From contig JBNRMW010000010.1 in the NCBI GenBank assembly GCA_050309795.1, positions 1-64,000 on the forward strand: a DNA stretch of 64,000 nucleotides, in the 5' to 3' direction. The position numbers and the translations under genes are program-made. The stretch's first letter is position 1. Each line of letters starts with the position of its first letter. The stretch comes from JBNRMW01 sp050309795 (GTDB lineage Bacteria > Bacillota_I > Bacilli_A > Erysipelotrichales > Erysipelotrichaceae). The notes beneath the pieces were generated by a model. The model searched no databases. It had not been told where the DNA came from and was given only the letters and a program-made list of their open reading frames with translations. Below are positions 1-8,699 of this stretch, in pieces.

Positions 1-93
1 TACTTATACAGATCGAACAGAATCGCTATGACCACACTCAATTATCTAACACCAATTGAAAAAAGAATCGAACTTACAGCTCGATTCTACTAA
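1..93 (+). pseudogene. Possible C-terminal end of an IS3-type transposase (cut by window edge)
   Basis: The plus strand is open from base 1 to a TAA at 91-93 (30 codons). The residues include R-I-A-M-T-T-L-N-Y-L-T-P-I-E-K-R, which resembles the 'R-x-H-x-x-L-x-x-x-T-P-x-E' tail of IS3-family OrfB transposases, although the usual His is missing and there is one extra residue. The upstream part lies outside the window, so it is unclear whether this is an intact element or a remnant. The match is short and the call is tentative. Confidence 0.35.
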
Positions 94-428
94 GATAACT
101 ATCCAATTCATTTCAACTAGACCATTTATTCTTAAGAATGCGGTCTCACATCATTTACAAGTGAACATTGCAACGAACAACTAAATAAACAAACCAAAAG
201 GAGAAAAATATTTACGTTTGAAAATTCGCTAGAGGGAGAGAGAGAGAGAGAGATTTGTCTGTAATCACATAATTCAATACAACCATCTATTCTAAAACAT
301 AATTTACACAGGATTCTATCTATTCCAAGAAAAAATTATTGAAATCTTTGACATTAAAAATCAAAATAATAAAACTCTTTCCGCTTATAAACAAAATTAA
401 ACAGAAACAAAATCATAAAGAGTACACA
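94..428. other. Non-coding, AT-rich stretch left of the glycopolymer operon
   Basis: No convincing gene is visible. The stretch contains an imperfect hairpin at about 118-146 (AGACC ... ATTCTTAAGAAT ... GGTCT), which could end the transposase-like transcript, and a GA dinucleotide run at 236-253. A good ribosome-binding-like AAAGGAG at about 197-203 is followed only by very short reading frames. Confidence 0.5.
236..253. repeat. (GA)9 dinucleotide repeat
   Basis: Nine consecutive GA units, preceded by AGAGG. It lies in non-coding DNA beyond the 3' end of the leftmost operon gene. Dinucleotide runs of this kind can slip during replication, but no reading frame that it could switch is visible inside the window. 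Confidence 0.9.
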
Positions 429-1643
429 TCAATTATCACAGAAATGTTTTAACAAAATATCCACATTATCAACAATATTAAAATTAATTTCTAAGTATCT
501 TCGGCCTGCTTTTCCCATGTTTAATACCCGCTCCCTATTAATGCTCAATTCCTTTGCACAATTTATAAAGCCATTTATATCTCCGCTTTCCACCCATAAA
601 CCGCAACCCGCTTCTCTCAAAATATCTTTAAGATCCGTATTAGGGTCTGTGGCTGCTAAAACAGCTAGCTGATTTTCCATATATGATGTTAACCGTGACG
701 GAATGTTTGGAATTGTAAATCGTTTATCTAGAAAGATCAATCCAATATCAGCGAATTTAACAAGTTCGTCGTATTCATGCTTAGGCAACTTAGGAATTAA
801 TCTTACATTCAATTTCCTATTTTGAGAAAGTACGTTTTCAATTAATTTATATTCTGTTCCTCCACCAACTATGACTAAATATCCATTTGTTACTTCATCA
901 AACCTCTCAATTACATCAATAACAAAATCAATTCCTTGGGGTTTTCCAAGATTTCCACCATACAGAAAAACAATTTTATCTTTAGGAATTTTTAGATTTT
1001 CTATAGTTAATTGCCCTAGCTTGTTTAAATCATCCAAATTAATGGGTGAAATAGAATTCGGAAATATCTCAACTTTATTCGGATCAATCTCACTATTCTT
1101 TTTGAGTATATATTCTTTATTAGCTTTTGACATACAACCAATTATATCTGAATTATTATATAATTGAATTTCCTTTCGTCTGAAATACTTCCAAATTAAG
1201 CTTCCTTTTTTCATTAATCTAATATCCACAGCATTTTGCGGAAAGATATCTTTTAACATGAGATAAGTAATCGCTCCATGTTTGATTTTAAAATGTTTAA
1301 CAACCCGATTAAACGTTATTGGAGGCGTTGAATACAATATAACGTCAAATTTAACATCCTTAAAGTATTTATTTATTTCTTTTAAATATAAGTATTCAAC
1401 ACTAATTGTGGCTATACCTTTTTCAATTAAATTTTTGTTTTTTGTAATATTTCCCGTTCTTATCTTTAATTGATGAATATTATTTCTAGATGATATTTCA
1501 GTTGGTAGATTTGTTCTTTTTTCTCTAGCGGAAACTACATACATATTAATACCCTTTATACTAAGTTCTCTAATTAAATCGGTGTATATTCCCCTTTGCT
1601 TAATGTCTTCAATACTAGAGATAGTCAAAAACAAGATATTCAC
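429..1643 (-). CDS. Glycosyltransferase, GT4 family (WbuB-like)
   Basis: A 404-residue cytoplasmic or membrane-peripheral GT-B enzyme that should transfer a sugar from a nucleotide sugar to a growing lipid-linked oligosaccharide. The N-terminal half has the acceptor-side Rossmann fold (MNILFLTISSIED start). The C-terminal half has the donor-binding fold, with FLYGGNLGKPQG near residue 230 and a P-N-I-P-S-R-L-T-S-Y-M segment near 315, typical of the WbuB-like GT4 group. The start has a strong AAAGGAGTG 13 bases upstream. It is the last gene of the LCP-EpsC-EpsN-EpsL-GNAT-ATP-grasp operon, about 50 bases after the ATP-grasp gene. It looks clearly more AT-rich than epsC, as do its two upstream neighbours, which suggests a recently exchanged strain-specific part of the locus. 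The exact sugar cannot be told. Confidence 0.85.
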   Translation of the reverse strand: MNILFLTISSIEDIKQRGIYTDLIRELSIKGINMYVVSAREKRTNLPTEISSRNNIHQLKIRTGNITKNKNLIEKGIATISVEYLYLKEINKYFKDVKFDVILYSTPPITFNRVVKHFKIKHGAITYLMLKDIFPQNAVDIRLMKKGSLIWKYFRRKEIQLYNNSDIIGCMSKANKEYILKKNSEIDPNKVEIFPNSISPINLDDLNKLGQLTIENLKIPKDKIVFLYGGNLGKPQGIDFVIDVIERFDEVTNGYLVIVGGGTEYKLIENVLSQNRKLNVRLIPKLPKHEYDELVKFADIGLIFLDKRFTIPNIPSRLTSYMENQLAVLAATDPNTDLKDILREAGCGLWVESGDINGFINCAKELSINRERVLNMGKAGRRYLEINFNIVDNVDILLKHFCDN

Positions 1644-1692
1644 AAAAAATCACACTCCTTTCGTTTTTACTTAAAGAAATTATCATTATTGA

Positions 1693-2706
1693 TTAAAATT
1701 TCCTATTTAATTCCACTAACTCATTCATATTTCTTAATTCTCTTATAACTGTTTGATTAAACTTCATCATATAAATGTTTTCTCTATAATTTCCGATACT
1801 TGGAACATTCTCAATTCCTTTTAAATTTTTGATAATAAAATCAATTAAATTTACTTCACATGCATGTGCATGCGGATATCCACCACCAAATCTTGGATTA
1901 ATTTCAGAAATATAGTATTTACCTTCTCTTTCGAATATATCCATATCTAACACACCAATAAATGGAAAAACATCTAAAATTCTTTCGATAAAACTGAATA
2001 GATTCTCATCTATGAATGAAACAGATTTATCAGTTTCTCCAGCTCTCATCTTTATTTTTCTTTTTGTAAATATTGCAGATGTTTTACGACTTACTAAATC
2101 AACGTATATATCTGCTCCGATTTCTTGACCCGACATATATTCTTGAATTATTAAATCATCGTATTTTTCAAACAGATATATTAGTTCGCCAAGGGATTCA
2201 ACTCGATTTATATTAGTACTAGCACTGCCTTTTCTAGGCTTAACAAAAATTGGAAACATTATATTGCCTAGATTATGATCCATTACAAATGTCTCAATAT
2301 TTTTGTATGTTTTTACTGTGTTGATATTCTTTTCCTGCATTGCTTTAAAAAACGCAAATTTGTCTAAACACATTTCAATTAAATCATATTCTGATACCAC
2401 TGGGAGTACGTTTATTTCCAAAAATCGCTCCTTATTTAATGATATTAGACTCAATTCTGGGTCAATCAAAGACAAGACAGCATTTATTTCGTTAGCTACA
2501 CAAATATCTAAGATTTTATCAATATAATTATCATCCGAAATTCTAGGAACAATAAAATATTTATCCGCCTCATATAAAGCTGGAGCCAATTTACTACAGT
2601 CAGCAGCAAATACTTCACCCCTACCATTAAGTTCTTTTTTAAAGTATTGGACAATTTTGTTCCTTGTACCAACACTTAATAAAAGAATGTTTATGCTTTC
2701 TTTCAT
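1693..2706 (-). CDS. ATP-grasp ligase (carbamoyl-phosphate-synthase-like fold) of a surface-glycan operon
   Basis: A 337-residue ATP-grasp enzyme. Such enzymes join a carboxylate to an amine or thiol through an acyl-phosphate. The N-terminal pre-ATP-grasp Rossmann part opens with INILLLSVGTRNKIV. The ATP-binding lysine strand is FPIFVKPRKGSAS, the adenine-side segment is IIQEYMSGQEIGADIYVD, and the metal-binding end is EINPRFGGGYPHAHA, so the active-site elements look complete. I chose the ATG at 2706: it has AAAGGTGA 7 bases upstream, whereas the TTG at 2724 would put that same site inside the gene. In this operon the likely substrate is an amino sugar or an amino acid to be linked to one. 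That is inference from position; homologous ligases in polysaccharide loci have varied substrates. Confidence 0.8.
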   Translation of the reverse strand: MKESINILLLSVGTRNKIVQYFKKELNGRGEVFAADCSKLAPALYEADKYFIVPRISDDNYIDKILDICVANEINAVLSLIDPELSLISLNKERFLEINVLPVVSEYDLIEMCLDKFAFFKAMQEKNINTVKTYKNIETFVMDHNLGNIMFPIFVKPRKGSASTNINRVESLGELIYLFEKYDDLIIQEYMSGQEIGADIYVDLVSRKTSAIFTKRKIKMRAGETDKSVSFIDENLFSFIERILDVFPFIGVLDMDIFEREGKYYISEINPRFGGGYPHAHACEVNLIDFIIKNLKGIENVPSIGNYRENIYMMKFNQTVIRELRNMNELVELNRKF

Positions 2707-2754
2707 ATCTAAATCACCTTTCAATCAATTGTTATTGTTTTTATACTGAACAAA

Positions 2755-3276
2755 TCAAAGAAATTTTTCCATAATTAATACATTTTCGTAATTCCCGTTA
2801 ATATATCTTTCATCTTCTAACTTACCAATAACATTAAAGCCTTGCTTTAACCAAAGTTGGAAGCCGCTTTCATTAGATTCAACCACATTTAACTTTATTT
2901 TTCTTAAATTCAATACTTTTTTAGCATAATTTTCGATTAATTGATAGCTCTCTTTTGCATAGCCTTGCTTTTGGTGTTCGGTATTACCTATGAAAAGGCC
3001 AATTTCTGCTGTTCCATTAACCCAATTTATATCATATAAACCAACCATACCAATAGTATCATTATATTGCGTTGATATAATGAATCGTTTGTTATTACCA
3101 CTTAAATCTATAAGTTTTTCTATCCACGTCTCGTGTTGATCGATTGAAATTGGCGAATATCCACCTCCAAGATACCTATATACAGATTCGTCGTTCTTCC
3201 ATTTATTCAAATTTGGTAAATCACTCTTTAAAATCGGTCGTAAATAAACTCTTTCTCCATATAAAGTTTTATTCAT
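2755..3276 (-). CDS. GNAT-family N-acetyltransferase (RimJ/RimL-like)
   Basis: A 173-residue single-domain GNAT protein. The N-terminal LYGERVYLRPILKSDLPNLNKW is typical of the Acetyltransf_3 branch. The acetyl-CoA pyrophosphate loop is seen as T-E-H-Q-K-Q-G-Y-A-K-E-S (about residues 98-109; Q/R-x-x-G-x-A pattern), and the C-terminal ESNESGFQLWLKQGF is the usual helix-strand end. In this context it may acetylate an amino sugar made by the dehydratase/aminotransferase pair. It is not related to the left-handed beta-helix enzymes (EpsM, PglD) that normally do this, so it could be a functional replacement or could act on the ATP-grasp product. Two starts are possible. The ATG at 3276 has GGAGG 5 bases upstream and follows the previous stop. 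The ATG at 3288 overlaps the previous gene by 11 bases and has a weaker GAGG. Confidence 0.8.
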   Translation of the reverse strand: MNKTLYGERVYLRPILKSDLPNLNKWKNDESVYRYLGGGYSPISIDQHETWIEKLIDLSGNNKRFIISTQYNDTIGMVGLYDINWVNGTAEIGLFIGNTEHQKQGYAKESYQLIENYAKKVLNLRKIKLNVVESNESGFQLWLKQGFNVIGKLEDERYINGNYENVLIMEKFL

Positions 3277-3277
3277 A

Positions 3278-3877
3278 TTACCCTCCATATATATTCTTCC
3301 TCTTTAACAGTGCAGGAATTGTTAAAATAACAATTTTTATATCCAATAAAATTGAAGCCCTTTTTACATACTCTAAATCTACTTTCATTCTTTGATCCCA
3401 TGATACTGAATTTCTTACTGTGATCTGTGATAGTCCAGTAATTCCCGGTTTCATTGAGAACCTATCTTTGGCCCATTTGGGATATTTTTCATATCCATCA
3501 TATGGAAAATAAGTAACTGGTGGACGGGGGCCAACTATACTCATCTCACCTATAATTACGTTAAATAATTGGGGCAATTCGTCCAAACTTGTTGAACGTA
3601 AAAATGAGCCTAGTTTAGTTATTCGAGGATCAGATTCATCTTTAACAGTTAGTCCATCACCAATTTGTTCTGCATTTACTACCATTGTTCTAAATTTGAG
3701 TATTTTGTATACATTTCCATTCTGCCCAAGTCGGTCTTGCTTGAATAATATCGGACCCTCTGATGTAATTTTTATCATCAAACTAATAATCAATATAAGC
3801 GGAGACAAAATCAGCAAACCCAAACTACTAGAAACAATGTCCAAAAATCGTTTGAAGAATGGATATATATTAACCAT
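3278..3877 (-). CDS. Initiating sugar-phosphate transferase (EpsL/PglC-like small PGT)
   Basis: A 199-residue monotopic phosphoglycosyl transferase of the bacterial sugar transferase family. It moves a sugar-1-phosphate from a UDP-sugar onto undecaprenyl phosphate, which starts glycan assembly at the inner face of the membrane. The reentrant membrane helix is at residues 10-36 (RFLDIVSSSLGLLILSPLILI). The signature LKFRTM, the Asp-Glu pair in SLDELPQLFNVI and the GPRPP segment are all present. The length is that of the minimal PglC/EpsL type without the extra N-terminal membrane domain. It directly follows the aminotransferase (stop and start share one base). The EpsC-EpsN-EpsL grouping suggests that the first sugar is a 2,4-diamino-2,4,6-trideoxyhexose derivative. 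Confidence 0.9.
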   Translation of the reverse strand: MVNIYPFFKRFLDIVSSSLGLLILSPLILIISLMIKITSEGPILFKQDRLGQNGNVYKILKFRTMVVNAEQIGDGLTVKDESDPRITKLGSFLRSTSLDELPQLFNVIIGEMSIVGPRPPVTYFPYDGYEKYPKWAKDRFSMKPGITGLSQITVRNSVSWDQRMKVDLEYVKRASILLDIKIVILTIPALLKRKNIYGG

Positions 3878-5013
3878 TAAACATCACCGCGCTTCCAAAC
3901 TTGCTTGATAACAGCACATACGCGCTCTAAATCTTCGTCTGTCATCTTTGTATCCGATGGTAAACATACACCATTATCATACAAGTCGTTACTTACCCCA
4001 GTTCCAAAATATGGATACTTTTCGAAAAATGGTTGTAAATGCATTGGTTTCCACACTGGCCTTGACTCGATATTTTCTTCTTCTAGCGCGACGATCACGT
4101 CCAATGGTCTAATTTCTCCATTCAATTGAATTGTAGACAACCAATAATTAGAAATGTTTTGTTCATCGTTTGGCATAAAAGAGATACCGTCAAGATTTCC
4201 AAGTTCTCTTTGATAATAATCAAAGATATATTTTTTCTTTTCAACCCTTTGTTCTAAAACTTTTAATTGTCCCCTACCGATTCCAGCTACAACGTTACTC
4301 ATTCGATAATTGTAGCCCAGTTCGCTGTGTTGATAATGTCTCGCTTTATCACGAGCTTGTGTCGACCAAAATCTTACTTTTTCAATTCGCCCTTTATTAT
4401 TGGAAACTAGCATCCCACCCCCTGAAGTGGTAATAATTTTATTTCCGTTAAAAGAAAAGATTCCGTATTCACCAAAAGTACCCGTATGCTTGCCTTTGTA
4501 ATAAGAACCCAATGATTCAGCTGCATCTTCAATTAAAGGAACTTCATAGCGATTACAAATGTCCATTATCTCATCTAAATCAGCTGGAATTCCATACAAG
4601 TGTACAACAATAACCGCTTTAATTTTAGAACCATATTCATTCAAGGCTTGTTCAAGAGCGATTGGATCCATATTCCAAGTCTCTATATTGCTATCGATAA
4701 ACACAGGAATGGCATTTTCATAAATGATTGGATTAGCCGTAGCTGAAAACGTCAAAGATTGACACGCTACCATGTCCCCTTCTTTAATGCCAATAGCCTT
4801 TAATGCCATATGAATCGCTGCTGTGCCGGAGTTTAGAGCAGCCGCATAGGCTGTCCCAACTTTAGTTGCTAATTCCTCTTCAAAACCGGTGACATTTGGT
4901 CCTAATGGTGCAATCCAATTTGAATCAAACGCCTCATTGACATACTGCAACTCATACCCTTCGTCACTCATATGCGGTGAGCTTAAAAATATCTTTTCTT
5001 TTTTCATACTCAC
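3877..5013 (-). CDS. PLP-dependent sugar aminotransferase (EpsN/PglE-like, DegT/DnrJ/EryC1 family)
   Basis: A 378-residue type I fold aminotransferase that should aminate C4 of a UDP-4-keto-6-deoxy-HexNAc, using glutamate and pyridoxal phosphate. Visible family features are the N-terminal NWIAPLGPNV, the cofactor-contacting LNSGTAAIHMAL, IEDAAESLGSYYKG, and the Schiff-base lysine in FSFNGNKIITTSGGGML (about residue 191). The C-terminal WKPMHLQPFF and the VCLPSD motif are also typical. The start is the GTG at 5013: GGAGG lies 6 bases upstream, and it overlaps the dehydratase stop by 4 bases. The gene order dehydratase-aminotransferase-sugar transferase mirrors Bacillus epsC/epsN/epsL and Campylobacter pglF/pglE/pglC. 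Confidence 0.9.
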   Translation of the reverse strand: MSMKKEKIFLSSPHMSDEGYELQYVNEAFDSNWIAPLGPNVTGFEEELATKVGTAYAAALNSGTAAIHMALKAIGIKEGDMVACQSLTFSATANPIIYENAIPVFIDSNIETWNMDPIALEQALNEYGSKIKAVIVVHLYGIPADLDEIMDICNRYEVPLIEDAAESLGSYYKGKHTGTFGEYGIFSFNGNKIITTSGGGMLVSNNKGRIEKVRFWSTQARDKARHYQHSELGYNYRMSNVVAGIGRGQLKVLEQRVEKKKYIFDYYQRELGNLDGISFMPNDEQNISNYWLSTIQLNGEIRPLDVIVALEEENIESRPVWKPMHLQPFFEKYPYFGTGVSNDLYDNGVCLPSDTKMTDEDLERVCAVIKQVWKRGDV

Positions 5014-6848
5014 TTAGTTCCTCCCTGTATTACGTACGTATCTACAATCTCTGATAATGCCACTTTAATGGTTTTACTATCCGATATATCGGAACACACA
5101 ATTTTATTCAATTGATTAATTTGTTTTCTAAAGGAATCTTCATCCATTTCGATTGGTTTCCCAATATGGATTAAATGGTTCGGCGTTTCTTGCATACCTT
5201 CTTCTTCCATTAATAGTTCTTCGAAGAGCTTTTCTCCAGGTCTTAGTCCTGTAATTTTGATGTCAATATCTTTGTTTGGTTCATACCCAGATAATCGAAT
5301 GAGATTTTCAGCCAACTCGTAAATACGAACCGGTTTACCCATTTCTAAAATAAAGATCTCGCCACCCTGCGCATAATAGCCCGCTTGTAGCACCAAAGCG
5401 ACCGCTTCGGGTATTGTCATAAAATATCGAGTAATGTCTCTGTGGGTCACTGTAACCGGCCCACCTTCTTCAATTTGCTTTTTGAACAAAGGAATCACCG
5501 ATCCGTTAGAACCAAGGACATTGCCAAAGCGTACAGCCACAAACTCTGTTTTGGAATCTTTATTCAATACTTGAACAATCATTTCACAGATCCGTTTCGT
5601 TGCACCCATTACATTGGTTGGATTGACCGCTTTGTCGGTTGAAATCAAAATAAACTTCTCAGCATGATGCTTAATAGCCATCTTACCAACGTTAAGAGTC
5701 CCGAATACATTGTTCTTCACTGCTTCGGATGGACTTCGCTCCATCAAAGGAACATGTTTATGCGCAGCAGCATGGAAAATGATTTGAGGCTTAAGTTCTT
5801 CAAACAATTCATCTAATCGTTCCCTATCGCGAACCGATCCAATAACAACGTCTAAATTTAAGTTCGGATAACGTGTCTGTAGTTCTATCTGCAAATCATA
5901 GGCATTATTTTCATAAATATCAAAAACAACCAACTTTTCTGGTGAGAACGTCGCAATCTGCCTACAGAGTTCACTACCAATAGATCCACCTCCACCAGTG
6001 ACTAAGACCGTTTTGTTTTTGATATAGTGGGAAACTTCTGCTGTATTCAGCTTCACTTCTGCCCGCCCCAATAAATCAACAATCTCAACGTCTCTAATAT
6101 TCGAATAATCCAAACCATGTTCGACAATTTCATAAACACCTGGAACTGTTTTTACTTTAACTTTTAATCCTGATAAAAGGTTTATAATTTCTTTTTTCTC
6201 TTCTGTTGTTATACTCGGAATCGCGAAGATTACTTCATCAACCCCTCGTGATTCAACAATATTTCTTAATTCATGCCGGGAGCCCATAACAACAGCTCCT
6301 CGAATTTGACTACCTAATTTGGTAACGTCATCATCAATGAGTCCCAAGACTTCCATATTGTTGTCTAAGCGATTTTCAATTTCTTTTAAAACTAAACTAG
6401 CGGCTTGCCCTGCTCCAATAATTAATACACGCTTTTTATCTTTAGACTTCATTATTCCTTTTCCGTAAACTAAACGAGTCTCTACACGATAGTAAAAACG
6501 CAACGAAAGGATGAATAAGAACGCAATCATTTCAAAAATAATTAACAAGGTAAAAACAAACTGTGTTGACCATAAATTAAATACAAATAAAGTAATTGAC
6601 GACGAAATGAATGCTAGGACAATATTAATATAGTCAACAAAACCTGCATTTTGCCAGATCCGATTATATAGATCAAAAACAATAAACCAAATAACATTAA
6701 TGAAAATAGGTGCCCAAAACCACAAGGAAATATCCGAGAGATAGTTTTGAATATTAGAAAAACCAAACTTTAAGAGCACTGCCATCACATGCGCAACAAC
6801 TAATAACAAGACATCTAATATTAATAAAGTTCCCTGTCTAATTCGCAA
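5010..6848 (-). CDS. Membrane-bound UDP-HexNAc 4,6-dehydratase (EpsC/PglF/CapD family)
   Basis: A 612-residue protein that converts UDP-GlcNAc to a 4-keto-6-deoxy sugar. Four membrane helices occupy about residues 1-120. A CoA-binding-like Rossmann domain follows (VLIIGAGQAAS near 142), then the catalytic extended SDR domain with NAD motif VLVTGGGGSIGSE near 287. The active site is S-T-D-K ... N-V-M-G-A-T-K-R near 405-418, where Met replaces the usual SDR Tyr, as in PglF and FlaA1; T-D-K supplies the catalytic residues. The start is a TTG at 6848 with GGAGGG 6 bases upstream; no ATG fits as well. It follows the LCP gene by 52 bases and couples to the aminotransferase by a 4-base overlap. It is visibly less AT-rich than the distal operon genes. 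Confidence 0.92.
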   Translation of the reverse strand: MRIRQGTLLILDVLLLVVAHVMAVLLKFGFSNIQNYLSDISLWFWAPIFINVIWFIVFDLYNRIWQNAGFVDYINIVLAFISSSITLFVFNLWSTQFVFTLLIIFEMIAFLFILSLRFYYRVETRLVYGKGIMKSKDKKRVLIIGAGQAASLVLKEIENRLDNNMEVLGLIDDDVTKLGSQIRGAVVMGSRHELRNIVESRGVDEVIFAIPSITTEEKKEIINLLSGLKVKVKTVPGVYEIVEHGLDYSNIRDVEIVDLLGRAEVKLNTAEVSHYIKNKTVLVTGGGGSIGSELCRQIATFSPEKLVVFDIYENNAYDLQIELQTRYPNLNLDVVIGSVRDRERLDELFEELKPQIIFHAAAHKHVPLMERSPSEAVKNNVFGTLNVGKMAIKHHAEKFILISTDKAVNPTNVMGATKRICEMIVQVLNKDSKTEFVAVRFGNVLGSNGSVIPLFKKQIEEGGPVTVTHRDITRYFMTIPEAVALVLQAGYYAQGGEIFILEMGKPVRIYELAENLIRLSGYEPNKDIDIKITGLRPGEKLFEELLMEEEGMQETPNHLIHIGKPIEMDEDSFRKQINQLNKIVCSDISDSKTIKVALSEIVDTYVIQGGTK

Positions 6849-6900
6849 CTAAATCCCTCCAATCCTAATCAAGTATATCATAAATAACTTATGAGTTAGA

Positions 6901-8412
6901 CTATTTCAAAACTTGTGCTAATGCGGCCCGAACTTTTTCCATAGAACTCTGATATGGAACCATGACATAAATGTTTTGGTTCGGTATCTTATAAGATTTT
7001 CTAGTGTAAATTCCCTTTCCATTCAACTGAGATTGACTCACCACATTCCAGCCACCACTGGCAAGTTGGCTCGAAACCAGACGGCTTATCAACGAAGACG
7101 GGATGTTGGTATCAACATTGGCTGAAACAGCATTCACGAGATTGGTTAGATTCAAAACAGAGTTGACAGAGGATAATTTAGCTATAATCGCCTTAATCAC
7201 TTCCATCTGATGGATTCCACGAGTAAAGTCTCCGCCAGGAACCGTCTTACGTGTTCTTGAAAACTCTAAGGCTTGGGTGCCATTCAAGGTATTTCTACCC
7301 TTAACAAAACGAGAACCCGAATGACCAGTAAAGGTGTAATGGGAATTAACTTGAATTGGACCAACAATATCGACAATACGAATTAATGATGTAAAGTTCA
7401 CCTTCGCATAGTAATCAATGGGCATATTAAAGTAGTTCGCAAAGGTTTGTTGTGTACAACGGACACCACCTAATCCAGAGTGCGTCACTTTATCCCAATT
7501 ATTGTTGAAACAAGAAATTGGTAAATAGGCATCTCTTGGAATCGATGCTAACGCGATTTGGTGGGTATCCATATTCACCGACATCAACATGTTAACATCG
7601 CTTCTCGAAGCTGCACTTATAACATTCGAGCGGGTGTCGATACCACTAATTAAAATAGTAAACGAGTTTTTACCCACTTCAATTGGGTCGGTAACCGGAA
7701 GCCCTGTGGTTCCATCGTCGTCCGGATCTTGTCCTGGTTCCAATTCAATTGGCAAGGTCGGAATCTCAACATTTGTTTCAGGTAGGGCTTCCCCACCGGT
7801 TTCTTTGTCTACCTCATATGAAAACTGAGCTAGTATTCGAGTATCGGTATCAAATTTACTATGGGTATCGGTGTCGACAATAATGTCTCTGAAACCTTCA
7901 TCTAAAATGAGAACTTCAACGGTTTCTTCATAAAGCGCATTAACGGCGTTCTCTACAGAGTTAAAAGTAGTCAAATTTTCAGTGACAAGCAGTTCATTAC
8001 CTTTAACTTCTAAGAAATGGTTATAGGAATCATTGTTAGCGCTCGAAAAGTTTGCGAATGTTTTGCCTTTCGCTTGATCAATTTCGGTAATAGGTGAATT
8101 AGCCATGACAACTAAGGAAACCAAATGGGACTCGGATTCTTCATAGTTAAATAAACGATTAAATTCAACTTGAGTATAAATTAAAGCGACACTCAACAAA
8201 ATGTTGATTATTGAAATGAAAATCTTGCCACCATTTCGTCTTAATAACAGTCCAATTAAAAAGAGCAATAAGCCACTCAAACCCACTATCAAGGCAATTT
8301 TCCAGCCAATAAGTTTATTAAATAAAACAGCAAATACTAATAAAACAATTGAAATTACTAAAAAGATATTCCCAATATTACTTTGTTTTCTTTTGTTTTG
8401 TTTTCTTGACAT
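6901..8412 (-). CDS. LytR-CpsA-Psr (LCP) family glycopolymer-peptidoglycan ligase
   Basis: A 503-residue membrane protein expected to transfer the finished glycopolymer from undecaprenyl pyrophosphate to peptidoglycan outside the cell. There are about three N-terminal membrane helices (residues 13-82), then a 120-residue external domain as in CpsA-type LCP proteins, then an acidic Pro-rich linker. The catalytic LCP domain starts near 257 (FTILISGIDTRS). The conserved Asp/Arg residues that bind pyrophosphate and Mg are visible in SRSDVNML, SIPRDAYL and FSRTRKTVPGGDFTRGIHQ. It is first in the operon, in keeping with attachment of the product made by the downstream genes. An ATG start preceded by AGGAGAA gives good initiation. 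Confidence 0.93.
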   Translation of the reverse strand: MSRKQNKRKQSNIGNIFLVISIVLLVFAVLFNKLIGWKIALIVGLSGLLLFLIGLLLRRNGGKIFISIINILLSVALIYTQVEFNRLFNYEESESHLVSLVVMANSPITEIDQAKGKTFANFSSANNDSYNHFLEVKGNELLVTENLTTFNSVENAVNALYEETVEVLILDEGFRDIIVDTDTHSKFDTDTRILAQFSYEVDKETGGEALPETNVEIPTLPIELEPGQDPDDDGTTGLPVTDPIEVGKNSFTILISGIDTRSNVISAASRSDVNMLMSVNMDTHQIALASIPRDAYLPISCFNNNWDKVTHSGLGGVRCTQQTFANYFNMPIDYYAKVNFTSLIRIVDIVGPIQVNSHYTFTGHSGSRFVKGRNTLNGTQALEFSRTRKTVPGGDFTRGIHQMEVIKAIIAKLSSVNSVLNLTNLVNAVSANVDTNIPSSLISRLVSSQLASGGWNVVSQSQLNGKGIYTRKSYKIPNQNIYVMVPYQSSMEKVRAALAQVLK

Positions 8413-8584
8413 AAAGTTCTCCTGTCACTTGGTGTAAGTACCATACAAAAAGTCAATTGGCCTACTGGCTCTAGACAATTTTAGCATATTGGTATTTATA
8501 AAACCAGATTACCGTTAATTCATACCATTAAAAAAACATAAACTAGCACTGCTCGAAATTTCAAATACTTGAGAACATAATATA

Positions 8585-8593
8585 TGGTACAAT
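8585..8593 (+). promoter_or_regulatory. Extended -10 promoter for the nuclease-helicase gene
   Basis: TGGTACAAT fits an extended -10 box (TGn plus hexamer). A clear -35 is absent at the correct distance (TTGAGA lies only 13 bases upstream). Transcription from about 8600 would give a leader of roughly 100 bases before the ATG at 8700. The rest of the 8413-8699 gap shows no other gene. Confidence 0.45.
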
Positions 8594-8699
8594 TTAATAA
8601 CAATGGAAATTATAAACCACTTCTAGAAAATGAATACAATCGTTTCAAGACTTTAATTAATTGGTTAAAATGTTGTTAGAAAAGGTGGGTAATTATAAG

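Noticed and set aside
1..428. Complete insertion sequence at the left edge
   Set aside because: Only about 30 codons of a transposase-like tail are present and no terminal inverted repeats could be defined within the window.
8603..8660. Small peptide gene ahead of the nuclease-helicase gene
   Set aside because: The frame from the ATG near 8604 stops after seven codons and has no ribosome site.
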